The translations under genes and the position numbers were made by a program. DNA of 64,000 nucleotides from Pseudorhodoferax soli (lineage in GTDB: Bacteria > Pseudomonadota > Gammaproteobacteria > Burkholderiales > Burkholderiaceae_C), in contig NZ_QPJK01000011.1 of the NCBI RefSeq assembly GCF_003337555.1, positions 180,092 through 244,091 on the forward strand, in the 5' to 3' direction. The notes below the pieces were generated by a model. It did no database searches. It saw only the letters and a list, made by a program, of their open reading frames with translations, and was not told where the DNA came from. Of the stretch, positions 7,888 to 16,826 are shown in pieces (the first letter of the stretch is position 1; the number at the start of each line of letters is the position of its first letter).

Positions 7888-10800
7888 TGGATGACTCGTG
7901 CAGTATCGTCTTGCTGCTGCATTCGAAATAGATCCAACGAAGCCTCGTCCGCGTCGTTCAAGGCTGTGGACCTTGTCCAATAACGATGCACGTTGGGTTT
8001 GACGATGATGATGATCGGAACGCCATGGCTGGCGTCATACAGGCGTACCACCCGCTTGGTATAGATTCCCAGTCGGTCCCCGGTGTCTTTCCCGTCCTGT
8101 AGATCTAGTCGTTCTAGTTCGTTTAGAAGCGCTAGGGTGGTCATCTTCCGCGACACGACGGAAGGGACGGATGAACGGCCGAGTTCGATGGACACCATCT
8201 GATACGGTAGCGGTTTGTCGTCCGGAGTGCAAAAAACGGTCGCGCTTACGGCCTTGTCTGCTCCAAAACCCGCCTTAAGCACACGCATGAAGTAGGTGCA
8301 GTAGTCGTGGAGGTTGGTATCTGACGGCGCTGGCTCGTCTGTACGCTGGTCGCTGACCTTTGTGCGCCCCTTCTTCTCTTGAAACTCCGCGAGCGCCAAC
8401 TCGCAAAGATCCTCGACCAGCACCTGCTCCGCGTCCTTCAGCGCAAACGCCCGGTACACAGCCTCATCGATGTCCTCATAATTCTTGGCCTCCTCGGTTT
8501 GCCGCGGCAGTGGGTAGGGGATCGGAATATCCAGCAGTTCGTTTTTTAGTGCCGCGGGGCGATAGGCAGCAATTCGTCCGCTGGTGAGCTTGAGGAAGTA
8601 AACGGCCAGCAGGCTGTTTACGGTGAGGCAGGCGGCTTCAAGGAAAGCTTTAGGGCCATGGATAGAGACGTAGTTGTCATTAAATACGGCCGCCGCTTGG
8701 TTGTTCGATTGAGCCAGCCGGGACTGGAATCTGGCATGTCCCTTCTGCAGGCCCTTCTTGAGAATGAGTTGGGGCCATTCGAAAGCAGCGAAGTTGGTGG
8801 AGTCCTTGGAATGCACGCGAAGATTGCGTGCTGGAACCAGCCGGTCGGTGTCCAAGTGCATCAACGAACCGTCGGGAAATGTGGTTTGGTCGAAGAACGG
8901 CCGTCCATCCAAGTCAGGCTGAGGCCGGGTTCGGTCACCGTAGATGAAGCCTTGCCGCGTGAGCACCTCGATCGACTCGCCAGGATTGGAAATGGTTGGG
9001 TATTCAACCAAACGCTTGATTAGGGCGCGGTCGCGAGGTGACCCCCACATGAGCAATGTCCAGATGAGCGGGTCATTCAGGGCTTCATGGACACTCAAGG
9101 TACGGCAGTCCTGAGGTTCTACCACAATGGTGAACTCGTCGGTCAGCGGCTTAAGCCGTTTCGGACTGACGTACGAGATCCGGTCATTCCATGCGGGCCC
9201 GCCTGGAGACAGGACTACGATGCATGAAGGCGAAACGGACGTCTTGGTCGTGTGTGACTTGCGCTTGAATACGTCGAATCGAAGCGCTGCAAGATTCACC
9301 ACCTGCTCGACGCGATGAGTCTGGAACAACTGCTTCCGAAACTCGCAGGACTTGACACTCGTGTTAAACAAGAATGCGCTTGCCGACTGAATCATAGCCA
9401 CGCGCCCCGTTGGCTTCAAAAGGTGCGCTGCTTTGGCTAGGAAGAGTCCCCCGATGTCCTTGTTCGCGACCGTCCAGCTTCGCTCGTCGGCATGGGCCCA
9501 CGCTCTCGCAAGTGGGGTCACGAGATCCTCGCCCCATGGTGCATTGCCAACCACGAGGTCATAGCCTTGTGCGCCTGTCCTCGTATTGATGGCTGGGCTA
9601 TCCTCCGCAAAGAAGTCGCTGCACAGCAATCGTCGATTGCGCATGTTTGGAAATACAACTTGCGTCCAGTAGTGGCGCGGTTCGATCTCGTCGCACATCG
9701 CTAGATAGAGGCTGAAACAAGCGACACGCACGGCGTGTGGGTCGATATCCACCCCAATCAGGTTTCGCTCCAACAGTCTGCGCAGCAACTCGGCTCGCAC
9801 CGCTTGACCTGGATTGGCCTGTCTCCAGCGATGTACCAAGCGCTGGAAAACCTTGACCAAGAAGATCCCAGACCCGCACGAGGGATCCAGCACCTTGAGA
9901 TCCCATTCCAACCCGTCCCAGGGCAGCACTTTGTCCAAAACGAAGTCGACCAGATGCGGCGGCGTATAGAACACACCGCCGTCGGCTGCGCGTTCATCGA
10001 CGAAGGTCTCGTAGATGCTACTGATGAACTCCAACGGAATGACGTCGAATGAGTACTTCGGCCAGAGGCAATGCTGGCCTGACGGCATGTCGACATTGCC
10101 CCGAATGAAATCGGCCAACAACGACAGATGTCTCTTGTTGACAATGCGCTTTTCTGCGGCCCAGCCTTTTGCGCGGGCTTGCGGCGTATCCCCCTTCCCA
10201 GGGAAGAGGTCGCCATTGAAGCGTTCATTGAGCCATTCGAACAATGCGTAGGCGTCCGTGTAGCTAGAAAGAATACTGTCGAAGCCTGCATGGGGCTTGC
10301 TCAGCACGCCTTCTGCATGAAGTCGTGCGAGTTTGGACGCTGTTAGGGCAGGATTGCCATCCACGTCTTTCCGGTCAAACAGGAACTGGACAAAAATGAT
10401 CCGGGCAAGCAGATCGTGGCAAACATCGTCGTCGCTCAAGCCGATCTCTGCGAGGAGCTGCCTGACGTGCCTCAGGTTCCCCAGCAACAACTGATCGGCG
10501 CGGCCATCCCTATCAAAACGCCTGGCATGATTGGAGAAAAACACACCAGATACCAGATTGATCCAATGTAAGGACTGCGCCGCAAATCGCTCAATCGCCA
10601 AAGTCTGTAATCCGGCGACCTCGTCCGCAGTCATGGTATGGACTATCCGGTCCGAGGGCTTCTGGCCGGAGACTGGAGCTTCGCAGCATGTCCACACGCG
10701 AACAAGGCTAGGTTCGACTGTGATCAATGCCGGACAATGAGAGAAGTTCCAAGCCAACCGGTGAAGTTCACTGAGCGTGGCATCCGAGGCCGGTTGCGAG

Positions 10801-11039
10801 AACTCAACCACGACCGCAATGGGCGGTTCAGTGCTGACAGCGCTCGGCACGGCGGCGAGAACACCGATACGACACCCTTGGCCTTCAGCTTCGCCAGTCA
10901 GAGCACGGCCTACTTTCTCTTGCACCAAAGCCGCAAACTTCGCCGCGCCAGCGCCGTCCGGTCGCAAAACCTGCTCAGGGTGGTTCCAGCCTAAACTTTC
11001 GTGGAGCCAGTCCAGAGTGAAAACAGGCTGCCTGATCAC
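7884..11039 (-). CDS. Large N6-adenine DNA methylase (type IIG-like)
   Basis: A 1051-residue protein. An N-terminal region (1-150) precedes an N6-methylase core: SAM-binding motif I is LDPSCGSGIF (384-393), the acidic loop is LIGVDIDPHAVRVACFSLY (about 427-445), and the catalytic motif IV is NAPW (499-502), a variant of N/DPPY/F. A TaqI/Eco57I-like target-recognition region follows (about 720-860, KSTSGRIAAYRP-type segment with two conserved Pro/Tyr turns). The last ~150 residues are unassigned. It starts at a GTG that overlaps the XRE gene stop (GTGA) and ends overlapping the small nuclease-like gene. Known relatives modify adenine in a specific site; some are fused to or partnered with nucleases. 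Defence function is inferred. Confidence 0.8.
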   Translation of the reverse strand: MIRQPVFTLDWLHESLGWNHPEQVLRPDGAGAAKFAALVQEKVGRALTGEAEGQGCRIGVLAAVPSAVSTEPPIAVVVEFSQPASDATLSELHRLAWNFSHCPALITVEPSLVRVWTCCEAPVSGQKPSDRIVHTMTADEVAGLQTLAIERFAAQSLHWINLVSGVFFSNHARRFDRDGRADQLLLGNLRHVRQLLAEIGLSDDDVCHDLLARIIFVQFLFDRKDVDGNPALTASKLARLHAEGVLSKPHAGFDSILSSYTDAYALFEWLNERFNGDLFPGKGDTPQARAKGWAAEKRIVNKRHLSLLADFIRGNVDMPSGQHCLWPKYSFDVIPLEFISSIYETFVDERAADGGVFYTPPHLVDFVLDKVLPWDGLEWDLKVLDPSCGSGIFLVKVFQRLVHRWRQANPGQAVRAELLRRLLERNLIGVDIDPHAVRVACFSLYLAMCDEIEPRHYWTQVVFPNMRNRRLLCSDFFAEDSPAINTRTGAQGYDLVVGNAPWGEDLVTPLARAWAHADERSWTVANKDIGGLFLAKAAHLLKPTGRVAMIQSASAFLFNTSVKSCEFRKQLFQTHRVEQVVNLAALRFDVFKRKSHTTKTSVSPSCIVVLSPGGPAWNDRISYVSPKRLKPLTDEFTIVVEPQDCRTLSVHEALNDPLIWTLLMWGSPRDRALIKRLVEYPTISNPGESIEVLTRQGFIYGDRTRPQPDLDGRPFFDQTTFPDGSLMHLDTDRLVPARNLRVHSKDSTNFAAFEWPQLILKKGLQKGHARFQSRLAQSNNQAAAVFNDNYVSIHGPKAFLEAACLTVNSLLAVYFLKLTSGRIAAYRPAALKNELLDIPIPYPLPRQTEEAKNYEDIDEAVYRAFALKDAEQVLVEDLCELALAEFQEKKGRTKVSDQRTDEPAPSDTNLHDYCTYFMRVLKAGFGADKAVSATVFCTPDDKPLPYQMVSIELGRSSVPSVVSRKMTTLALLNELERLDLQDGKDTGDRLGIYTKRVVRLYDASHGVPIIIIVKPNVHRYWTRSTALNDADEASLDLFRMQQQDDTARVIQ

Positions 11040-11326
11040 GATTGCAGCTCCAACTGTTCTTGCTTGTCGCCACCGAAGCGGCCAGGCCTGGCCGCGCCCC
11101 TTGGCTTCTTGGGCGTCCGCTCAATTCTTGCCAGCACGTCATCGAAGCCGATGCCGCGCCCCTTCAACTCTGAAAGCAGCCTGGCAATAACAGCCAAATG
11201 GGTCGGTACCCTGCCGACACCGGCGTAGTTCGACACGGAGTTCTTGTTCATCCCTATGAGTTCTGCAAATGCGCGTACGCTGAGCCCAGCCAAGGCCAGC
11301 TCAACAAGGAAGGCATCGTAGGTCAT
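11036..11326 (-). CDS. XRE-type regulator of the methylase operon
   Basis: A 96-residue protein with a helix-turn-helix (SVRAFAELIGMNKNSVSNYA, about residues 16-35) and a second helical part (LAVIARLLSELKGRGIGFDDV), then a basic Pro/Arg-rich tail. It is the first gene of a three-gene operon with two 4-bp overlaps. Control (C) proteins of restriction systems have this size, position and fold and regulate their own promoter. Two near-identical 14-bp palindromes lie 27-62 bp upstream of its ATG, as expected for such an autoregulator. Confidence 0.8.
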   Translation of the reverse strand: MTYDAFLVELALAGLSVRAFAELIGMNKNSVSNYAGVGRVPTHLAVIARLLSELKGRGIGFDDVLARIERTPKKPRGAARPGRFGGDKQEQLELQS

Positions 11327-11352
11327 TCAGCTATAGTCCTGCAGCAAGATAC

Positions 11353-11388
11353 ACATTATTTTATGTCTGAAGACACACAAAATAGTGT
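11353..11388 (-). promoter_or_regulatory. Paired operators upstream of the XRE gene
   Basis: Two copies of the near-palindrome ACAYTATTTTRTGT: ACATTATTTTATGT at 11353-11366 (plus strand) and its counterpart at 11375-11388 (reads ACACTATTTTGTGT on the minus strand). Where they differ, both half-site bases change together, so symmetry is kept. Centres are 22 bp apart, two helical turns, on one face of the helix. They sit in the AT-rich promoter region of the methylase operon and are probable binding sites of its XRE regulator. Confidence 0.6.
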
Positions 11389-11708
11389 GCAACTCCCCAC
11401 TTATCCTTTCTTCGTCCGTATTGAAAGCGTGTGAGCCGGTGCGCGCAGTGGCGCCACGGCTCGCGCTCGGCTGAGCCCGTGCGTGTCCGCCCCCTTTCTG
11501 AAGGCGCAGTAGCTCTATTGGTCGGCGGCGACGGGAGCCTTTCAACTGCTAAAGCAGGACGTCGAAATGGCCGGCCAAGCCTCTTCGTACACACTGGGGA
11601 CGGGCAATGTGAGACGGCGCGCGGTCAGCCCGAGGCAGCCAAGAAGTGCCGCCAAGAAGAAGACCCCTGCCCCGGCAAAGCCAGGACAGGGGGTCAAAGA
11701 GGCCTTGA
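11389..11708. other. Intergenic region between helicase and methylase operon
   Basis: About 320 bp lying downstream of the minus-strand helicase gene and upstream of the methylase operon. No supported gene. The part near 11390 carries the outer side of the methylase promoter region; I see no clear terminator for the helicase gene. Confidence 0.4.
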
Positions 11709-14123
11709 TCAGACCTTCGCCAGCAGCTCCTTAGCCAGCGCAACTTCCAGGCTGTCACCCTGGGACTCGTTCAGCGCATCCAGCCCGGATTCCGGCATCT
11801 CACCGGACGTGGACTGCGACACCGCGATCTTCTGCCCCATGAGGCGCAGGCAGTCCATCTGCGAGGTGCCCTGATAGCCCAGGAAGAATACCCTCACAGG
11901 TTTCCTCTGGCCGATCCGCCAACTGCGCCGCGCGGCTTGCAGCACGGTGTAGACGTTGAAGCCCGACTGCATGAACACGATGGTCGGAAACTCCAGCATG
12001 TCCAGGCCGGTCTTGACCAGCTCGGGGTTGCATACCACCACATCGACACCGCGCTCCACCTGCTCGGCGAGCCAGTCCTCGCGCTTCGATGCATCCACGG
12101 TCGCTCGCAGGATCGCGGTCTTGAGACTTTGGACCTCGAGCTGGTGGCGCAGCCTGGCCGTCGTGTCCCGGGTACCCGAGTAGATCGAGTAGACCAGCAC
12201 ACGACGGCCTGCCGCCTTCTCCTGCTTGCACAGGTCGATGAGCCAGCGCTCCTTTGGCATCAGATCAGCATCGCCGAACACCGCCGGCTGCAGGTGCAGG
12301 AGCGAACGTGTGCGCGGATGCCGCACCGTCTCGTCCCTGAAACTGCAGTCTGGCCAGGCCAGCAGCACGTTCATCACTACACCCAGCAGAGTGCTGTCCT
12401 TCATGGCCAGCGCCTGCTTGAGGATGCGCACCAGGTTGCCCGCCATGCGATGGTAGGCCGAGGCTTGCTCCTCGGTCATGGCGACGGGCTGGAACACCTC
12501 GTCGTACGGTGGCAGGGCCTTCGCATCGATCTCCCGCAGCTTCAGGAACACGGTGATGGGCAGGACGTAGCGCAGAATGCCCACGGGTCCGAACCCTGGT
12601 GCCTTGCTCGTGCGTACGGTGAGGCTCTTGCCCTTCGCTGTCCGGTGGGAGCCGGACGACGTCTCCTTGTAGATGTCCTTGAGCACGCCGTGGGCGCGCA
12701 TGAAGGACATCGCGGCCGATGCGAACGAACCGCGGTCGTTGGGCTTGAAACCGTCGGCCACCATGACCGAAGGGTTGATCCGCCAGAGCAGATGGAAGAG
12801 ATCGTCGGCGTAGCCCCCCATGAGCGTGCCGGTCAGCAGCAGCGTCTTGCGACACTGGCTGGCCAACACGCCCATGGCCTGGCCCTGGGCCGAACCCTCG
12901 TTCTTGTACTCGTGGCCCTCGTCGACAACCAGCAGGCCGAAGTGCTTCCGTGGCAGATAGCGTTTCACGAACTCCGTGGCCTGGTAGCCGCCCTGCCCGA
13001 TCGAGAACTCGAAGCTGGCCATCGCGCGCTCCAGCCTACGGGCCTGCCGGTCGTTGAAGACCAGCCCACCGTTCTCGTCCATGAGGTTGATGAACTCGTA
13101 GACGTTGTCTTCCAGCATGCTGCCCAGCAGCGACTCGCCGAACATGTCGAGAAGACGCTTGGACGCGGCCGGCCCGATGGTCGGCAACTGCTGCATGGCG
13201 TCTCCCACGAGCTCGCGCATGGACTGCTTGGCTGTGCCGGGGCGCATCAGTGTCCACAGCGGGCTGCGGCAGGTCTTCGACGGGCACAGGGCCCGGCGAT
13301 CGCTCAGCACTGCATTGGCCATCTCGACAGAGAGCCATGAGGCATGCCCCTCGGCGTCCGGGCGCTCCAGCGGCTTCATGCACTGCGGGCAGCAGGCAAC
13401 TGTCCAGGTCTGCCCATCGGCGCGCAGCCGGCGATTCACATACGCTGGTTTCCAATGGAAACCCATCCGCATCCTCACGCGGCCGAGCACGTAGAACTCG
13501 GGCTGCGTGGTCTTCAGGCCCAGCGCACTGCGCACCAGGAGCAGCTTGCGCAGCGTGTCGGGGCCGTTGAGCACCCAGACCTTGGCGTTGGGCACCGTCT
13601 CCAGGATCTCGCGGCGCCACTTGTAGACCAGGTGCGGCGGGCTGACGACCAGGGTGCGCGGATGCTGCTGCGACACGATGGTCGCGGCGCAGATCGCCAT
13701 CATGGTCTTGCCCGTGCCCATCTCCGCATTCAGGACTGCGGCGGGCTCGCCATGATCCAGAAGCAACTTGCACAGCGCCTGCACCGCCTCGGCCTGGGCC
13801 GCGAAGGGCCGGCGCTTGAGCGACTGCATGGCGGCCTGGCGGCTCTGCCACGCGGGCGTGAGCTGCTCGACCGTCGGCAGGTAGACGGGGGGATTGCTCT
13901 CCCGAATCTGGGCCAGCATGCTGGGCCCGAAGGCCCGCATGAAGTCGCCCAGGGCGATCGTCTCGCCCACGACGTTGTCGATGATGTCGGCCACCTCGGT
14001 GCCGTCGGCGGCGGAGGCTTGCGCCTCAGATGGGCCGTCCTGGGCCGCGAGGGCGTCGCCGGCACCAGTGCCGGCGGCGCTGTCCGCGGCCGCTACTTCT
14101 TCCAAGTTGTCCGTGCTGTTCAT
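11709..14123 (-). CDS. SNF2/DEAD-like helicase with zinc-finger insert
   Basis: An 804-residue superfamily-2 ATPase. Walker A is EMGTGKT (about 134-140), the Ia region contains VVSPPHLVYKWRREI, motif II is DEGH (VVDEGHEYKN), motif III is LLTGTLMGG, and motif VI is QAARRSWRIGQ, the last typical of SNF2-type translocases. Between motifs I and II lies an insertion with CCPQC and CPSKTC pairs, a likely four-Cys zinc ribbon. The N-terminal 45 residues are acidic and low in complexity. ICE modules often carry such a helicase near DUF6094, DUF3275, DUF3577 and RadC genes, as here; its role in transfer or establishment is not known. An 11-bp leader hairpin sits upstream. Confidence 0.85.
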   Translation of the reverse strand: MNSTDNLEEVAAADSAAGTGAGDALAAQDGPSEAQASAADGTEVADIIDNVVGETIALGDFMRAFGPSMLAQIRESNPPVYLPTVEQLTPAWQSRQAAMQSLKRRPFAAQAEAVQALCKLLLDHGEPAAVLNAEMGTGKTMMAICAATIVSQQHPRTLVVSPPHLVYKWRREILETVPNAKVWVLNGPDTLRKLLLVRSALGLKTTQPEFYVLGRVRMRMGFHWKPAYVNRRLRADGQTWTVACCPQCMKPLERPDAEGHASWLSVEMANAVLSDRRALCPSKTCRSPLWTLMRPGTAKQSMRELVGDAMQQLPTIGPAASKRLLDMFGESLLGSMLEDNVYEFINLMDENGGLVFNDRQARRLERAMASFEFSIGQGGYQATEFVKRYLPRKHFGLLVVDEGHEYKNEGSAQGQAMGVLASQCRKTLLLTGTLMGGYADDLFHLLWRINPSVMVADGFKPNDRGSFASAAMSFMRAHGVLKDIYKETSSGSHRTAKGKSLTVRTSKAPGFGPVGILRYVLPITVFLKLREIDAKALPPYDEVFQPVAMTEEQASAYHRMAGNLVRILKQALAMKDSTLLGVVMNVLLAWPDCSFRDETVRHPRTRSLLHLQPAVFGDADLMPKERWLIDLCKQEKAAGRRVLVYSIYSGTRDTTARLRHQLEVQSLKTAILRATVDASKREDWLAEQVERGVDVVVCNPELVKTGLDMLEFPTIVFMQSGFNVYTVLQAARRSWRIGQRKPVRVFFLGYQGTSQMDCLRLMGQKIAVSQSTSGEMPESGLDALNESQGDSLEVALAKELLAKV

Positions 14124-14164
14124 GGTTTCTCTCCTTCTCGGGGTTGAAATGGAGGGAACCGCGC

Positions 14165-14191
14165 CCCCGTGGGGACGTGATCCCCACGGGG
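14165..14191 (-). ncRNA. Leader hairpin of the helicase gene
   Basis: A perfect 11-bp stem (CCCCGTGGGGA paired with TCCCCACGGGG) with a 5-nt loop, read on the minus strand after the sequence CAACC. It is followed by the ribosome site AAGGAGAG of the helicase gene. The same CAACC-hairpin-ribosome-site order recurs before nearly every unit from 14 to 24 kb. Confidence 0.6.
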
Positions 14192-14223
14192 TTGAGATAA
14201 AAGTGCTGGCGTTGCCGGCTGCC

Positions 14224-14859
14224 TCAGATGACGAATAGTTTGCGTTTGACCTGCTCGCTGACGAAGCGCAGGAAGTGGTCGGTGATGCTCACGCGCATGG
14301 CGTCTACGTTGCCGATCGCTGGGTACATAGACCCGTCCAGACGCTCGTGGGCGTTCTTCTCCAGGCACCAGGCCTGCACGTCGGCTTTCCAGGGAGCTGC
14401 CAACGCGACCGGCGAGAGCTGCAAGGTGAGCTCCCAGGCCTTGGCCAGCAGCCCATCCAGGCGCCGGTCAGCGCAAGCGCTGGCCGGGCTGTCGTTGACG
14501 GTCCGATGCATCGCCCAGCCGATCCGGTTGGCCCGGTCCAGCTCGACGAGCGCCTTGTCGTACATCCAGACCTGCGTGAGCGGCCCGAACAGGTTCTGGC
14601 GCGGCAGCCGGCCGGAGAACTTGGTCAGCCGGTCAGCGTTGCCGACCTCGACCGCATGGCGTGCACCGTCGGTGCCGACCAGGTGGAAGCGGCGGACACC
14701 GCCCTCCTTGTGGCCGATCTGCAGCGCAGCCTCGAACTGCATGATGGAACCGTCGCGACCATAGGCGGAGAGGAACTTGAGCGTGCCGGCGCTGTCGCGC
14801 AGGCAGGCATCGGCGAACACCTCCGGAAACTCCGCGACGAAGAACATCGGCTCAGACAT
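14224..14859 (-). CDS. ICE-cluster hypothetical protein
   Basis: A 211-residue protein (MSEPMFFVAEFPEVF...) starting at ATG 14859, which overlaps the upstream gene by 8 bp. It looks like a soluble alpha/beta protein with regular charge spacing and no signal peptide, membrane helix or catalytic motif I can name. It is the last gene before the helicase, in a string of small minus-strand genes. Function unknown. Confidence 0.65.
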   Translation of the reverse strand: MSEPMFFVAEFPEVFADACLRDSAGTLKFLSAYGRDGSIMQFEAALQIGHKEGGVRRFHLVGTDGARHAVEVGNADRLTKFSGRLPRQNLFGPLTQVWMYDKALVELDRANRIGWAMHRTVNDSPASACADRRLDGLLAKAWELTLQLSPVALAAPWKADVQAWCLEKNAHERLDGSMYPAIGNVDAMRVSITDHFLRFVSEQVKRKLFVI

Positions 14860-15151
14860 GCTGGACCTCCGCACCTTGGCTGTCCTCGGTGTCGTCCTCG
14901 CGGACCATCACCCAGGCACTGACCCAGCAGCCGTCATCCGTCGCTGCCACGATCGCGTCCTCGTCGACCTCGATGTCGTTGTCCGACGGAATGGCGTAGG
15001 TGGACCTTGCCGCCTCGATCTGGCTCTTGTACCGGAGCCGATCGTCGCGCAGCATGTCCAGATGGCATGCGAGCTCTCGGACCGCCGCGGCCAGGTCGCC
15101 CCGCTCCCAGCTGTCAACGACCTGTACGGCCAGGCGTTCGATCTCAGACAT
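14852..15151 (-). CDS. Small ICE-cluster hypothetical protein
   Basis: A 99-residue protein starting MSEIERLAVQVVDSWERGD at ATG 15151. The first half is helical, the second very acidic (DNDIEVDEDAIVAATDD). It overlaps both neighbours (8 bp each side), so the three genes are translationally coupled. Function unknown. Confidence 0.6.
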   Translation of the reverse strand: MSEIERLAVQVVDSWERGDLAAAVRELACHLDMLRDDRLRYKSQIEAARSTYAIPSDNDIEVDEDAIVAATDDGCWVSAWVMVREDDTEDSQGAEVQHV

Positions 15152-15545
15152 GGGCCACCTCCAGCGCACGCTCACCCCAGGCCTCTTCGCGACAGGTGTC
15201 GTCGATCGGTCCCAGGGCATCGCTGTAGTGCAGCCGGATCTGGCCCAGGATCCATGGCAGCTTGGACAAGGCGAGCGCGTGGCGCACCCGCAGCTGTTGC
15301 TCGTGCAGCGCTTCGCAGGTGAAGACCGAGACCAGAAGGTCGAAGTCCCCTACTCGCGCAGCGTCGCCGTCATCGTGAACAGGTCCGCTGCCGTCGATGC
15401 GCAGCAGGACCGTTGCCCGTGTCACCAAGGTGTTCGCCCGGGTTTCCGAGCGCGCTGTCGTGATCGCCAGAAAGCGATCGCCTCCAAGGTTGAGGAAACT
15501 CTCGGCTTGCCAGCCGTTGCTGGCTTGTGTGAGCTGGATGTACAA
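15144..15545 (-). CDS. Hypothetical protein with TTG start
   Basis: A 133-residue protein beginning YIQLTQASNGWQAESFLNLG. The best start is the TTG at 15545, because AGGAG lies 6 nt upstream and no ATG is present before the upstream structured leader. A longer frame exists upstream but runs through the leader repeat and is not credible. Strands suggest a beta-rich fold; no recognised family. It overlaps the next gene by 8 bp. Confidence 0.6.
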   Translation of the reverse strand: MYIQLTQASNGWQAESFLNLGGDRFLAITTARSETRANTLVTRATVLLRIDGSGPVHDDGDAARVGDFDLLVSVFTCEALHEQQLRVRHALALSKLPWILGQIRLHYSDALGPIDDTCREEAWGERALEVAHV

Positions 15546-15570
15546 GATCTTCTCCTGTGCAAGCGCGAGA

Positions 15571-15766
15571 CGTCCCCTGCGGGGACGGAGCCCCGCGCGG
15601 GTGGTTGGAATGGCACCGAGGTGCCGCGAAGCCCAGCCAGGTGTGGCCGGCGCGCTGTGAGGGCTGAGCGCGCCCAGAAACCGCTGTGATGCAGATGAAC
15701 GGTTTCCCGATGCCGCCGGCGCGCCCTTGCGGGCGGCCAGCTGCAGCGGGAAGCCGTCGCTTCCAG
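15571..15766 (-). ncRNA. Structured 5' leader, copy A
   Basis: Leader of the 15144-15545 gene. On the minus strand, 5' to 3': GGAAGC/GCTTCC hairpin (15749-15764), a longer TTCCCG...CGGGAA pairing, AAACCG/CGGTTT, GGCGCGCT/AGCGCGCC, GGCACC/GGTGCC (15612-15625), and a GC-rich ribosome-site-proximal hairpin around 15571-15605. The first three pairings share arms and exclude one another. The gap to 15834 beyond it holds no gene. Confidence 0.6.
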
Positions 15767-15834
15767 GTTGGAGAGATCGGACCGCCGCGGCGCGAGGCGC
15801 CACGACAGTCCGTACGTGTGAGCTTTCGGAGCTG

Positions 15835-16113
15835 CTACCCCTCGGCCGGGCCAGGCAGCGCAACATCGAGCGCGTACTGCGCATCCAGCTTGGCCTTGAC
15901 CTCCTGCGCCACGCCGATCCACGCCTTCCCGTTCAGGAAGTCGCTGTCGAACTTGGCTGGATCCGCAGTCGCCATGGCTTCGGCGTAGTTCCGGATCGCC
16001 TCGATCACGAAGACCTGGACCAGGCCGCCATAGCGGCTGTAGTTCATCAGGTCGGACACGAATTCCTCGTTCGACATGCGCCGGGGCATCTCGAGCTCGT
16101 CCGCGTCGTTCAC
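15835..16113 (-). CDS. Small ICE-cluster hypothetical protein
   Basis: A 92-residue protein starting at GTG 16113, overlapping the upstream stop by 4 bp (GTGA). Mostly helical, with a segment MSNEEFVSDLMNYSRYGGLV followed by FVIEAIRNYAEAMA. No family recognised; the size and setting match small conserved proteins seen in ICE replication/maintenance modules. Confidence 0.65.
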   Translation of the reverse strand: MNDADELEMPRRMSNEEFVSDLMNYSRYGGLVQVFVIEAIRNYAEAMATADPAKFDSDFLNGKAWIGVAQEVKAKLDAQYALDVALPGPAEG

Positions 16114-16544
16114 GCCGCCACCTCGGAGGAGCTGGCCGCCGCTACTGCAGCGGTGTCCGTGGCCACCGCGTCGGAGGTCTCGGCGGTAGGCTGAGCCGCG
16201 TTGGCTTCACGGTCCTCTTCCTCGTAGTGCTTGCGCACCTGGAAGAGGATGCTTTCCATCTGGGCCATCGCCGTGTCGTGCTGAGTTTGGATGGCCTTCG
16301 ATGTCGCGCGCGTAGGATTGAGCGACAGGACGGTCTTCTGAAAATCTCCGCCCTTCGAGCCGAAGCCCATCCGGTGTGTCCTGAAGCTGCCCTCGATCTT
16401 GCTGACCGTCGCATAGGTCCTCACGGTACCGTTGCTGTCGCGGCGCGTGCGAATGGAAAGCTCGCGGTTGTGCTCGAGCTTCGTGACCGACTCAGCGACC
16501 CAGTTGCCGTCGCGCTTGGTGAGACGGTGAGTGAACGTCGTCAT
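16110..16544 (-). CDS. ICE-cluster hypothetical protein, basic N-terminal domain
   Basis: A 144-residue protein starting MTTFTHRLTKRDGNWVAESV. The first ~80 residues look like an antiparallel sheet rich in Arg, Lys and Thr (THRMGFGSKGGDFQKTVL), then a helix and an Ala/Thr/Ser tail. ATG 16544 has a GGAG ribosome site 6-9 nt upstream and lies downstream of leader copy B. It is coupled to the next gene by a GTGA overlap. Function unknown. Confidence 0.65.
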   Translation of the reverse strand: MTTFTHRLTKRDGNWVAESVTKLEHNRELSIRTRRDSNGTVRTYATVSKIEGSFRTHRMGFGSKGGDFQKTVLSLNPTRATSKAIQTQHDTAMAQMESILFQVRKHYEEEDREANAAQPTAETSDAVATDTAAVAAASSSEVAA

Positions 16545-16560
16545 GTTGAACTCCAAGTTG

Positions 16561-16745
16561 CGCGGGTTGCCGCCTTGCGGGCGGGCCCGCAAGGGTGGTG
16601 AAGAAGGCACCGAGGTGCCGCAATGCCCTGCCACGAAGTGGCCGGCGCGCTCGAAGGGCTGAGCGCGCACTGGAAACCGTGTGATTGGTGGACGGTTTCC
16701 CGCTGGACCCGTACCCAGGTGCAGCGGGAAGCCGTCGCTTCCCAG
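16561..16745 (-). ncRNA. Structured 5' leader, copy B
   Basis: Leader of the 16110-16544 gene. Minus strand, 5' to 3': GGGAAGC/GCTTCCC with loop GACG (16726-16743), TTCCCGCTG/CAGCGGGAA, GGAAACCG/CGGTTTCC, GCGCGCT/AGCGCGC, GGCACC/GGTGCC, then CTTGCGGG/CCCGCAAG just before the ribosome site. The first, second and third pairings compete for the same arms, as in copies A, C, D and E. Confidence 0.65.
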
Positions 16746-16826
16746 TTGAGAAATGGATCAGTCGACGGGCTTGGGCCCTGGCGGCCCCCGCGGGGTCAAC
16801 GCCAGCGATCCGACCGAGGACGGTCC

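Noticed and set aside
11937..13340. 467-codon plus-strand frame across the helicase
   Set aside because: Shadow of the helicase; no motif or ribosome site.
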